NCBI GenBank assembly: GCA_003566475.1
Contig: PXDE01000057.1
Span: 1 to 11,878 of the forward strand
DNA length: 11,878 nucleotides
Source: PVC group bacterium
Lineage (GTDB): Bacteria > Verrucomicrobiota > Kiritimatiellia > SS1-B-03-39 > PXDE01
Direction: 5' to 3'
Positions 1-6,095 of the stretch are shown piece by piece. The position numbers were made by a program, and so were the translations under genes. Numbering within the stretch: the stretch's first letter is position 1; every line of letters starts with the position of its first letter. Under the pieces are notes generated by a model. It saw only the letters and a list, made by a program, of their open reading frames with translations. It was not told the origin of the DNA and made no database searches.

Positions 1-1173
1 CCGCCCCCGCCGGTCCCGGCCCAAGAGGCGCCGGACCTTTCGGACTTCGGCCAGGCGTTCCAGGATCTGGTCCGCCTGCGGGATAACGCCGAGTTCACCG
101 CCGCCGCCCGGCGGGCGCGCGAGATCGAGGAGCGGTTCCCCGGCCATCCCCGGCTCGACGAGGTGCGCCGGATCGGGGCCTGGCTGCGGCAGGAACGCGG
201 CCAGCTCACCCCCGCCCAGATCGCCCTGGGCCGCCTGACCGCGCCCGACCCTCCGACGGTCCGGGCCGCCCGCGACCAGATCATCGAGACCGGCGAGGTG
301 GGCCGCATCCTGCTGCGCAAAGCCATGCGCGAAGGCGGGCCGGACCTGGTGCTGATCGCGGCGGATATCCTGTTCGAGATGGGCGATACCCAGGCCTCGC
401 CCCTGCTGGTGGCCCGAATCGCCGGGGAGCCGCCGGGCCCGGTCCGCGACCGGATGGTCCATCAGCTCGCCCGTCTGGGCGGCGACGTCCCGCCCGACGC
501 CGTGGCCACGCTCTGGCCGTCGTTCACCCGCCAGCCCAGCCCGTCGCTGGCCGCCGCGCTGATCCGGATTCTCGCGGCCTCCGCGCGCGGCGACGCCGGT
601 GCGTTCGGGCGGCTGGCCGGCGACCCCCAGGCGCTGGAGCGCCTCAAGCAGTACGTGGAGACGATGGTGGCTTCCGACGACAGGGCGGTACGGGACCAGG
701 CCATGGAGATGTCCGCCGCCCTGGGCATGCATCGGCAGGGCCTCAAGGCGGAGTTCTTCGCGGGGACGGCCTTCAACGAACCTCTGGTCACCCGGCTGGA
801 TCTCCGGATCCATTACCCCAGCGAACAGAACCTGGACCTGCCCGGCGGTCGGATTTACGAGATCAGCGGACGCTGGACGGGTCAGATTCTCGTCACTCGG
901 GACGGGGTGTACACCTTCCACTCCACCAGCGACGACGGCCAGCGGGTCTACGTCGGCGGGCGGCGCATCATCGACGACTGGAACCCACATCCCATGGAGA
1001 CCCGGTCGGCGCAGATCGAGCTGAAGGCGGGACTCCACGACTACCGGCACGAGTGGTTCCAGGCCGGGGGCGGGGCCGGGCTCATCGCCGAATGGGAAGG
1101 GCCGGACCTGCCCCGGCAGGTCATCCCGCCCGAAGCCTTCCGCGTCCTGCCCTGGCCGGGGGTCGACGGGTAG
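1..1173 (+). CDS. PA14-domain protein with helical repeats, 5'-truncated by window
   Basis: The reading frame is open from base 1, so the true start lies outside the window; 390 residues are visible. A proline-rich linker (about residues 1-12) is followed by a TPR-like helical pair (about 15-60) and then HEAT-like alpha-helical repeats to about residue 245, with alternating Ala/Leu-rich helices. A C-terminal PA14 domain spans about 247-385: it opens with GLKAEFF and contains the GVYTFHSTSDDGQRVYVGG core and the later DYRHEWFQ strand. PA14 domains are beta-barrel, usually extracytoplasmic, carbohydrate- or surface-binding modules. No catalytic domain is visible, though one could lie in the missing N-terminal part. 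A GTG at 163 could serve as a start, but the same frame continues upstream with protein-like sequence. The PA14 assignment is strong; the biological role is unknown. Confidence 0.85.
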   Translation, partial: PPPPVPAQEAPDLSDFGQAFQDLVRLRDNAEFTAAARRAREIEERFPGHPRLDEVRRIGAWLRQERGQLTPAQIALGRLTAPDPPTVRAARDQIIETGEVGRILLRKAMREGGPDLVLIAADILFEMGDTQASPLLVARIAGEPPGPVRDRMVHQLARLGGDVPPDAVATLWPSFTRQPSPSLAAALIRILAASARGDAGAFGRLAGDPQALERLKQYVETMVASDDRAVRDQAMEMSAALGMHRQGLKAEFFAGTAFNEPLVTRLDLRIHYPSEQNLDLPGGRIYEISGRWTGQILVTRDGVYTFHSTSDDGQRVYVGGRRIIDDWNPHPMETRSAQIELKAGLHDYRHEWFQAGGGAGLIAEWEGPDLPRQVIPPEAFRVLPWPGVDG

Positions 1174-1207
1174 GCCGCCACCAGCGGCCCGAGGCCGGCA
1201 ATCCGTC

Positions 1208-1236
1208 TTCGCGGGGGTCCGGGACCGGTGTACACT
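1208..1236 (+). promoter_or_regulatory. possible sigma70-like promoter of the antiporter gene
   Basis: TTCGCG (1208-1213) and TACACT (1231-1236) are separated by 17 bases and match the -35 and -10 consensus at 3/6 and 4/6 positions. A small inverted repeat, GGTCC-G-GGACC (1216-1226), sits in the spacer. The pair lies in the only gap (1174-1277) between the PA14 gene and the antiporter gene, about 40 bases before the start codon. It is weak evidence in GC-rich DNA. Confidence 0.25.
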
Positions 1237-1277
1237 CGGGGCCTCTTCAGAGACCCTCCCCTCGAGTTATCCCCGCG

Positions 1278-2957
1278 ATGATCGCCCTTCCTGTCGCCTC
1301 CCTGGCCGGCTCCCTGGGGCCGGGTATCCCGGCCGACCTGTTCATCCTTCAGCTCGGGTTCATCCTGCTGGCCGCCCGGCTGGTGGGCGGGCTGTGCCAT
1401 CGGCTGCGCATCCCCCGGGTGGTCGGGGAGATCGGGGCGGGCATCCTCTTCGGGCCGTTTGCCCTGGGGGGGCTGTCCTGGGGCCCGCTCGGCCCCCTGT
1501 TTCCTCCCATCGAGGGTGTGGTCCTGCCCGTTTCGGGCCCCTTGCACGCCATCGCGGTGCTGGCTTCGGTGCTGCTCCTCTTCCACGCCGGGCTGGAGAC
1601 CGACCTTCGGCTGTTTCTGCGATACTCCGTGGCCGGAACGGCGGTGGGCATCGGCGGGGTGGTGTTCTCCTTCGGACTAGGCGCCTGGGTCACCGTGGCC
1701 ATGGGGGGCGCCGAGGGCCTGCGTTCGCCGGAAGCCCTCTTCATGGGCGCCCTGTCCACCGCCACTTCCGTGGGCGTCACCGCCCGCATCCTGGCCGAAC
1801 GGAGGAAGACGACCTCCCCCGAGGGCGTCACCATCATGGCGGCCGCCGTGCTCGACGATATTCTGGGCATCCTGCTGGTGGCGGTGGTGGTGGGGGCGTC
1901 GGCGGCCGGGCGGGACGGGGAGCGGGGCGTCGACGGGGCCGCCCTGGGCATCCTGGCCCTCAAGGTGATCGGCTTCTGGCTCGTGGTGAGCGCGGCCGCC
2001 CTGCTGGGGGCCCGGCGGATCTCCCAGGCCCTCAAGCGGTCGCGGAACCCCGCCGCGATCTGCACCATGGCCTTCGGTCTGGCCCTGATGATGGCGGGGG
2101 TCACCGAGAGAGCCGGCCTGGCCATGATCATCGGGGCCTACATGGCCGGCCTGGCCGCCTCGCGCACCGATCTGGTCGGGCTCCTCCGCCAGCGTCTCGA
2201 TGTGCTTATCGAGTTTCTCGTGCCCGCGTTCTTCTTCGTGAGCGGCATGATGGTGGACCTCCATGGCCTGGGGGCGCTCCTCGCCTTCGGGGGCCTGTTC
2301 TCCCTGGCCGGGTTCCTCTCCAAGGTGCTGGGCTGCGCGATTCCGGCCTGGCTGATGGGCTTCCGCTTCCGCGGCGGCGTCCGGATCGGCCTGGGCATGC
2401 TGCCCCGCGGGGAGGTGGCCCTGATCATCGCCGGTCTGGGCCTGAGCTCGGGCGTTCTCGACGCCCGTCTGTTCGGCGTGGCCATGATGATGACGCTACT
2501 CACCACCGTCGCCGCCCCCATGCTCCTCCCCGTGGCGTTCCTCGGCGGCAGCGGCCGCCGCGACCGCCGCGACGACTCCGGCGACGACAGCGTGGACGCG
2601 GTGCGGCTGGACTTCTTTACCCGGGATGTGGCCGAACTCGTGATCCTCCGACTGATCCGGGCCTTTCGGCAGGAGGAGTTCTTCGTGAGCCGTCTCGAGA
2701 CCGAGGGCCTGGTGTACCAGCTCCTCAAGGACAACCTGGCCTACTCCCTGGCTATCGAGGGCACGGAGGTGGTTCTGCGCGGGGACGCCCGCTTCGCCGA
2801 CATTCCCCGGCTGGTCATGGTCGAGGAACTGCTGGAGATCCGCGACATGCTCCAGTCCGTGCGGTCCCTCGACGAGGCGGAACTCCACGCCATGGAGACC
2901 CGCCTGCTCACCAGCCTCTTCGGCCGCCCCGCCGCCCCATCCGAGCCCGACGCCTGA
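1278..2957 (+). CDS. CPA2-family cation:proton antiporter with non-RCK cytosolic tail
   Basis: A 559-residue inner-membrane protein predicted to exchange Na+ or K+ for H+ and serve in pH and ion homeostasis. Residues 1 to about 420 are a run of hydrophobic membrane segments typical of the Na+/H+ exchanger fold. Visible family marks are RIPRVVGEIGAGILFGP near the N-terminus, FHAGLETDL, the broken-helix stretch TATSVGVTAR (161-170) and the ion-binding pair D193-D194 in AAVLDDILGI. In this superfamily a double Asp is associated with electrogenic exchangers of the NapA type. A charged Arg/Asp-rich linker (about 423-440) leads to a soluble tail (about 441-559) with no glycine-rich Rossmann motif, so it is not an obvious TrkA/RCK domain as in KefB/KefC. 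ATG 1278 was chosen because the frame upstream overlaps the PA14 gene and the protein is family-like from here on. No clear Shine-Dalgarno sequence precedes it. The transported ion is not determinable. Confidence 0.9.
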   Translation: MIALPVASLAGSLGPGIPADLFILQLGFILLAARLVGGLCHRLRIPRVVGEIGAGILFGPFALGGLSWGPLGPLFPPIEGVVLPVSGPLHAIAVLASVLLLFHAGLETDLRLFLRYSVAGTAVGIGGVVFSFGLGAWVTVAMGGAEGLRSPEALFMGALSTATSVGVTARILAERRKTTSPEGVTIMAAAVLDDILGILLVAVVVGASAAGRDGERGVDGAALGILALKVIGFWLVVSAAALLGARRISQALKRSRNPAAICTMAFGLALMMAGVTERAGLAMIIGAYMAGLAASRTDLVGLLRQRLDVLIEFLVPAFFFVSGMMVDLHGLGALLAFGGLFSLAGFLSKVLGCAIPAWLMGFRFRGGVRIGLGMLPRGEVALIIAGLGLSSGVLDARLFGVAMMMTLLTTVAAPMLLPVAFLGGSGRRDRRDDSGDDSVDAVRLDFFTRDVAELVILRLIRAFRQEEFFVSRLETEGLVYQLLKDNLAYSLAIEGTEVVLRGDARFADIPRLVMVEELLEIRDMLQSVRSLDEAELHAMETRLLTSLFGRPAAPSEPDA

Positions 2958-3019
2958 GTGCCACGGCCTCCTCCTTGGAGCGGGCCGAGGACGGGGCGAC
3001 GAAGCGCTCAACTTCCCCC

Positions 3020-3048
3020 TTGCCTCCGCCATGCCCGGCGGGCATAGT
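3020..3048 (+). promoter_or_regulatory. candidate promoter for the hom leader transcript
   Basis: TTGCCT (3020-3025) and CATAGT (3043-3048) each match the sigma70 consensus at 4 of 6 positions and have a 17-base spacer. Initiation about seven bases downstream would start the RNA only a few bases before the leader-peptide ATG at 3058, which also lacks a Shine-Dalgarno sequence. The leader may therefore be translated as a nearly leaderless message. A 6-bp hairpin or dyad, ATGCCC-GGC-GGGCAT (3031-3045), overlaps the spacer and -10 and could be an operator. The assignment is by eye only. Confidence 0.35.
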
Positions 3049-3057
3049 TCCGCCCTT

Positions 3058-3105
3058 ATGAACGCGACTGCCATTCGGACGATTACCGTAGGGAGAGGAC
3101 CGTAG
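3058..3105 (+). CDS. Thr/Ile-rich leader peptide of the hom attenuator (thrL-like)
   Basis: A 15-codon open frame encodes MNATAIRTITVGRGP and ends with TAG 30 bases before an intrinsic terminator, which in turn lies just upstream of homoserine dehydrogenase. Residues 4-11 (TAIRTITV) hold three Thr, two Ile and one Val. These amino acids correspond to products or substrates of the genes downstream (hom for Thr, cimA for Ile, valS for Val). This is the arrangement of enterobacterial thrL, whose Thr/Ile codons stall ribosomes to control the thr operon. An in-frame ATG at 3031 would lengthen the peptide by nine residues without changing its control region. No Shine-Dalgarno sequence is apparent for either start. 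Composition, size and position support the call; no homologue was compared. Confidence 0.68.
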   Translation: MNATAIRTITVGRGP

Positions 3106-3134
3106 GGGAGTCCGGACCACGGAATCTGCCCTGC

Positions 3135-3162
3135 GGCCCCTCGGATCCGAGGGGCCTTTTTT
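3135..3162 (+). terminator. intrinsic terminator / attenuator hairpin upstream of hom
   Basis: The arms GGCCCCTCGGA (3135-3145) and its exact reverse complement (3146-3156) form an uninterrupted palindrome, effectively about a 9-bp stem once a minimal loop is allowed. Six T follow (3157-3162), then GTTT. This is a textbook rho-independent terminator. It lies 177 bases after the antiporter stop and only 28 bases before the hom start. It could end the antiporter transcript, but the Thr/Ile leader frame in front of it makes an attenuator for hom the better reading. Both may hold. Confidence 0.9.
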
Positions 3163-3190
3163 GTTTCGGAGATCAACCAAGGACACGGAT

Positions 3191-4495
3191 GTGAAGACAT
3201 TGGGCGTGGGACTGCTGGGACTGGGAACCGTGGGCGCGGGCGTGGCCGAGGTGCTGACCCGCCACGCCGACCGCGTGGCCGCCCGGGCCGGGGCGCGGCT
3301 GGAGATCGTGCGGGCGGCCGTGCACGACCCCGCCCTGTTCCGGGGCCGCGGGGTGCCCGACGACCGGCTGACCGACGACGCGGCCTCGGTGGTGGCGCAT
3401 CCCGAGGTGGACCTGGTGGTCGAGGTGATGGGCGGACTGGACCCCGCCCATGGACTGGTCAGGGCCGCCCTCGACGCGGGCCGGCCGGTGGTCTCCGCCA
3501 ACAAGGCGCTGCTGGCCGAGCGGGGCCAGGATCTGTTCGAGGCGGCGGAGGCCCGGGGCGTCGAGCTGCGCTTCGAGGCCAGCGTGGCCGGGGGCATCCC
3601 GGTCCTGCTCTCCCTCCGCGACGGGCTCGCCGCCAACCGGATCGAGTCCATCTATGGCATTCTCAACGGCACCTGCAACTACATCCTCACCCGCATGGAG
3701 CAGGAGCGGCGCCCCTTCGACGCGGTGCTGGCCGAGGCCCAGGCCTCGGGCTACGCCGAGGCCAACCCCTCGACCGACATCGACGGCATCGACACCGCCC
3801 ACAAGGCGGTGGTCCTGGCCGCGCTGGCCTACGGCAAGCTGGTCCCCTTCGCGGAGCTGCCCATCGAGGGCATCCGGCGCATCACCCTGGCCGACCTCGA
3901 CTTCGCCCGCGAGCTGGGCTACGCGGCCAAGCTGCTGGCCGTGGTGCGCGAAAGCGCGGACGGGGAGATCGAGATCCGGGTCGAGCCCACCTTCGTCCAC
4001 GGCGATCATATGCTGGCTTCGGTGAGCGGGGTGTTCAACGCGGTGAAGATCCACGGCGACGTGGTGGGCGACACCTTCTACCACGGGCGCGGGGCGGGCC
4101 GGGAGCCCACCGCCTCGGCGGTGGTGAGCGATCTCATTCGCGTGGCCCGGGGGCGGCTGCACCCGGAGATCCGCCCCGAGCCGCTGCACGTGGCCCCGGG
4201 CGTGCTCATGCCCCGCGACGAATGGGTGTCGCGGGCCTATCTGCGCGTGGCCCTGCTCGACCAGCCGGGCTCGCTGTCCAAGGCGGCGGGCACGCTGGGC
4301 GCCCACGGCATCAGCATCGCCTCCTTCATCCAGAAGGAATCCACCGGCAACGGGTTCGCCTCGGTGGTGTTCCTGACCCATCCTGCCACCGAGCGGGCTC
4401 TGGGCCAGGCCCTGGCCTCCCTCGAGGCCCTGCCCGAGGTCGACGGCCCGCCCGTGCGCATCCGCATCGAGGACGAGCCGGAGACGGAAGAGTAG
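3191..4495 (+). CDS. hom: homoserine dehydrogenase with C-terminal ACT domain
   Basis: Reduces aspartate-4-semialdehyde to homoserine with NAD(P)H, the branch step to threonine and methionine, in the cytosol. The 434-residue length is normal for the monofunctional enzyme. The N-terminal Rossmann motif is G10-L-G12-T-V-G15. The substrate domain carries the ILNGTCNYILTRM segment and DIDGIDTAHK, with D201 and K205 matching the catalytic Asp/Lys spacing of the family. An ACT domain from about residue 349 to 427 (LRVALLDQPGSLSKAA... GISIASFIQKE) is the usual site of allosteric inhibition by threonine. GTG 3191 was chosen because AAGGA (3179-3183) lies seven bases upstream; the in-frame TTG at 3161 falls inside the terminator T-tract. 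The leader peptide and terminator ahead suggest attenuation control. No aspartokinase fusion is present. Cofactor preference cannot be read from the sequence. Confidence 0.97.
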   Translation: MKTLGVGLLGLGTVGAGVAEVLTRHADRVAARAGARLEIVRAAVHDPALFRGRGVPDDRLTDDAASVVAHPEVDLVVEVMGGLDPAHGLVRAALDAGRPVVSANKALLAERGQDLFEAAEARGVELRFEASVAGGIPVLLSLRDGLAANRIESIYGILNGTCNYILTRMEQERRPFDAVLAEAQASGYAEANPSTDIDGIDTAHKAVVLAALAYGKLVPFAELPIEGIRRITLADLDFARELGYAAKLLAVVRESADGEIEIRVEPTFVHGDHMLASVSGVFNAVKIHGDVVGDTFYHGRGAGREPTASAVVSDLIRVARGRLHPEIRPEPLHVAPGVLMPRDEWVSRAYLRVALLDQPGSLSKAAGTLGAHGISIASFIQKESTGNGFASVVFLTHPATERALGQALASLEALPEVDGPPVRIRIEDEPETEE

Positions 4496-4539
4496 GAACC
4501 ACGAAAGGCACGAACGGCACAAAAGCAGGAAGAGGGAAC

Positions 4540-4569
4540 CGCGAATGAACGCGAATGGACGCGAATGGG
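4540..4569 (+). repeat. three tandem 10-bp repeats, CGCGAATGNN
   Basis: CGCGAATGAA, CGCGAATGGA and CGCGAATGGG follow each other without a gap. The first eight bases are identical in all three copies and only the last two vary. The period is one helical turn. Confidence 0.9.
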
Positions 4570-4636
4570 GGGATTGGCTACCGCCCTACGGGTGGCCAGG
4601 ACTGGCCGTTTCCTGGCGCCCGGCCACTCACCGGAC

Positions 4637-4657
4637 TTCGACATTCGACATTCGACA
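4637..4657 (+). repeat. three perfect tandem 7-bp repeats, TTCGACA
   Basis: TTCGACA occurs three times head to tail (4637-4643, 4644-4650, 4651-4657), directly followed by two 8-bp units, TGCGGTTC and TGCGGTTT (4661-4676). Confidence 0.92.
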
Positions 4658-4764
4658 CTCTGCGGTTCTGCGGTTTCCGGCCACCGCACACCCCGCATTC
4701 CGCAACTTGTCCGACGACGTGTCGCGCCGTAGCTCAGCGAAGGCGGAAACTTCTGAGCGGAGTC

Positions 4765-4792
4765 GGATCCCGCATCCCGGATCTCGCATCGG
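4765..4792 (+). repeat. two tandem 14-bp repeats, GGATCYCGCATCSS
   Basis: GGATCCCGCATCCC (4765-4778) is followed immediately by GGATCTCGCATCGG (4779-4792), with 11 of 14 bases identical. Confidence 0.8.
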
Positions 4793-4866
4793 CGATGGTG
4801 TCACCACTTGCTCCCGTGAAGCCCTTCGGTTCAGCGGCTGTGATCGTCGTCAGCCCAATCATCCTC

Positions 4867-4892
4867 CCATCCATTCATCCACCCATCCATCC
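4867..4892 (+). repeat. CATC tetranucleotide run before the ApgM-like gene
   Basis: A degenerate CATC/CCAT array ends five bases before the ATG at 4898. It occupies the place where a Shine-Dalgarno sequence would lie, and none is present. Length variation here could alter translation initiation, which is speculation. Confidence 0.8.
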
Positions 4893-4897
4893 GCCCG

Positions 4898-6076
4898 ATG
4901 CGCCTGATCACCATCCTACTAGACGGCCTGGCCGGACGGCCCCTCCCGGGGCTGGTCCACGGGACCGCGCTGGCCACGGCCAAGGCCCCGGGCCTGGCTG
5001 CCCTGGCCTCGGACGGACGGTCGGGCTGGCTGGATCTCCCCCGCGGGTTTGCCGACGTCTACCGGCCGGAGGCCCTGCTGGCCGCCCTGGCCGGATGGCC
5101 GGCCTCCGATGCGCTCGGGTTCCGTCGGGGTCCGCTGGAGGCCCTGGCCGCAGGCCTCCCCGCGTCCGGATCCGCGGACCGGGCGTGGTCGGGCGCGCTG
5201 GTGACCCTGGACGAGGACGGGCTGGTGGTGGAATCCCAGGCCCCGGCCCTCAGCGAGACCGAGACCGGACTCCTGGTCGAGGCCATGAATCCCGGGCTGG
5301 CCGGGCTGGGCGGGGAGATGCGGACCACCGGGCCGGGGCGGGTGGTGGTGGTCGGCCCAGCCGCAGAATCGGCCGCGCCGGATCCGGGACCGGTTCGGAT
5401 CGGCGATCTCCTGCCCGAGGGCCGGGGACGCGACCGGTTCGCCCGCCACCTGAACGAGGCGGTGCGTCCGGCGCTGGAGGCCCATTCGGTCAACCAGATC
5501 CGCATCGACCTTTCCGAGAATCCGGTGCACGGGGTGTGGCTGTGGGGCGGGGGCTCGCGGAAGGCGGTGTCCGAGGTGGCCGGCCGGAAGCTGGCCGAGG
5601 AGCGGGTGGCCGTGGTCACCAACAGCCCGCTGGGCCGGGGTTTGGCCGAGTGCCGGGGCTGGCCGGTGATCGAGCTGGCCACTCCGTGGGAAGGGCGGCT
5701 GTCCGGCCACCCCTTTCGGGTGCCCGCGCTGGTCGAGGCCATGCGCAAGGCCCGCCATCTGGTGGTCTGGGTCGAGGCCCCGCGCGACGGCGGCGACTAC
5801 GGGGCGCCCGAGGACAAGGTGTGGGCGGTCGAGCGCCTGGACCAGCATGTGCTCCGTCCCCTGGCCGACCTGGCCCGGGCCCACCGGCCCTGCCGCCTTC
5901 TGGTGGCGGCCGGGGGGCCGGCCGGCGCCGGCGATCCGCCCCGCCTGCCGGTGCTGGTGGCCGGCGACGGGGTGCTGGCGGACCGGGTGACCCACTTCGA
6001 CGAGGCGGCCGTGGAACAGGGAGCCCTCGGCCGCACCGACCTGGAACGACTGCTGAATTTCGCCTGGGACCGCTAG
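4898..6076 (+). CDS. ApgM-family (alkaline-phosphatase superfamily) protein with eroded active site; possible homoserine-kinase-slot protein
   Basis: A 392-residue cytosolic protein related to cofactor-independent phosphoglycerate mutases of the archaeal ApgM type. Family landmarks retained are LLDG (D9, first metal ligand), RRGPLEAL in place of GRGPLEA, a SVNQIRIDL...NPVHGVWLWGGG block in the middle, and VEAP at 292-295. Key residues appear lost. The catalytic-Ser segment GSDVAN aligns to YRPEAL, the DEAGH metal motif after VEAP reads R296-D-G-G-D300, and the C-terminal DH and RTH ligand motifs align to AG and GD with no His. ApgM relatives encoded beside hom have been proposed as alternative homoserine kinases, but this copy would need a different chemistry or be a pseudoenzyme. 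ATG 4898 fits because the family domain begins at residue 3. No Shine-Dalgarno sequence is seen. The gene is 19 bases before cimA. Fold assignment is fairly secure; function is unknown. Confidence 0.75.
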   Translation: MRLITILLDGLAGRPLPGLVHGTALATAKAPGLAALASDGRSGWLDLPRGFADVYRPEALLAALAGWPASDALGFRRGPLEALAAGLPASGSADRAWSGALVTLDEDGLVVESQAPALSETETGLLVEAMNPGLAGLGGEMRTTGPGRVVVVGPAAESAAPDPGPVRIGDLLPEGRGRDRFARHLNEAVRPALEAHSVNQIRIDLSENPVHGVWLWGGGSRKAVSEVAGRKLAEERVAVVTNSPLGRGLAECRGWPVIELATPWEGRLSGHPFRVPALVEAMRKARHLVVWVEAPRDGGDYGAPEDKVWAVERLDQHVLRPLADLARAHRPCRLLVAAGGPAGAGDPPRLPVLVAGDGVLADRVTHFDEAAVEQGALGRTDLERLLNFAWDR

Positions 6077-6095
6077 GCGCACGAGGAGACACGCC

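Larger units (their letters stand above)
3058..3162 (+). promoter_or_regulatory. putative translation-coupled transcription attenuator of hom
   Basis: Mutually exclusive RNA pairings can be drawn. Segment 1, 3074-3080 (inside the Ile-Arg-Thr codons of the leader), pairs with segment 2, 3110-3116, as a 7-bp helix with one G-U. Segment 2, taken as 3107-3115, can instead pair with segment 3, 3141-3148, as seven Watson-Crick pairs plus a terminal G-U, with G3110 bulged. That pairing occupies the loop and part of both arms of the terminator hairpin (3135-3156). A ribosome stalled on Thr or Ile codons would cover segment 1, free segment 2 to capture segment 3 and allow read-through. With ample charged tRNA the 1:2 helix forms and the terminator stops transcription before hom. 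The pairings were found by hand and no folding energy was calculated. Confidence 0.55.
4496..4897 (+). other. 402-base gap without a credible gene, filled with short degenerate tandem repeats
   Basis: No frame here looks like a real protein. The segment is a patchwork of unrelated repeats with different periods. It starts with CACGAA/GGCAC-type purine-rich repeats (4499-4520), followed by decamers (4540-4569), heptamers (4637-4657), two octamers (TGCGGTTC and TGCGGTTT, 4661-4676), two 14-mers (4765-4792) and CATC runs up to the next start codon (4867-4892). Composition is visibly less GC-rich than the flanking genes. A GTAGCTCAG box (4729-4737) and a short CTCAG...CTGAG dyad (4733-4757) are also present. 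No strong terminator or promoter could be assigned, so it is unclear whether hom transcripts cross it. Confidence 0.8.

Noticed and set aside
1053..1277. N-terminal extension of the antiporter frame into the PA14 gene
   Set aside because: The 75 extra codons are Arg/Gly/Pro-rich shadow of the PA14 coding region; the hydrophobic antiporter sequence starts after ATG 1278.
1394..3061. 555-codon plus-strand frame inside the antiporter gene
   Set aside because: Shifted-frame shadow rich in Arg/Gly/Pro/His without family features; the antiporter frame has membrane segments and conserved motifs.
3161..3190. Upstream TTG start adding ten residues to homoserine dehydrogenase
   Set aside because: It begins inside the terminator T-tract and has no ribosome-binding site, whereas GTG 3191 has AAGGA at seven bases and places the Rossmann motif normally.
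4594..4607. GGCCAG-GA-CTGGCC hairpin after hom, followed by GTTT
   Set aside because: The stem is short and the T-run has only three bases, too weak to call a hom terminator.
4725..4800. tRNA-like start (GCGCCGTAGCTCAGCGA...)
   Set aside because: The GTAGCTCAG box resembles a tRNA D-arm, but no anticodon arm, T-loop (GTTCRANNC) or closing acceptor stem could be found downstream.
4496..4897. CRISPR array
   Set aside because: Units are 4-14 bases, directly abutting and of different families; there are no constant 25-40-base repeats with unique spacers.
4545..4907. 120-codon frame starting in the GCGAATG repeats
   Set aside because: It is translated repeat DNA with no protein-like pattern and runs into the true start of the ApgM-like gene.
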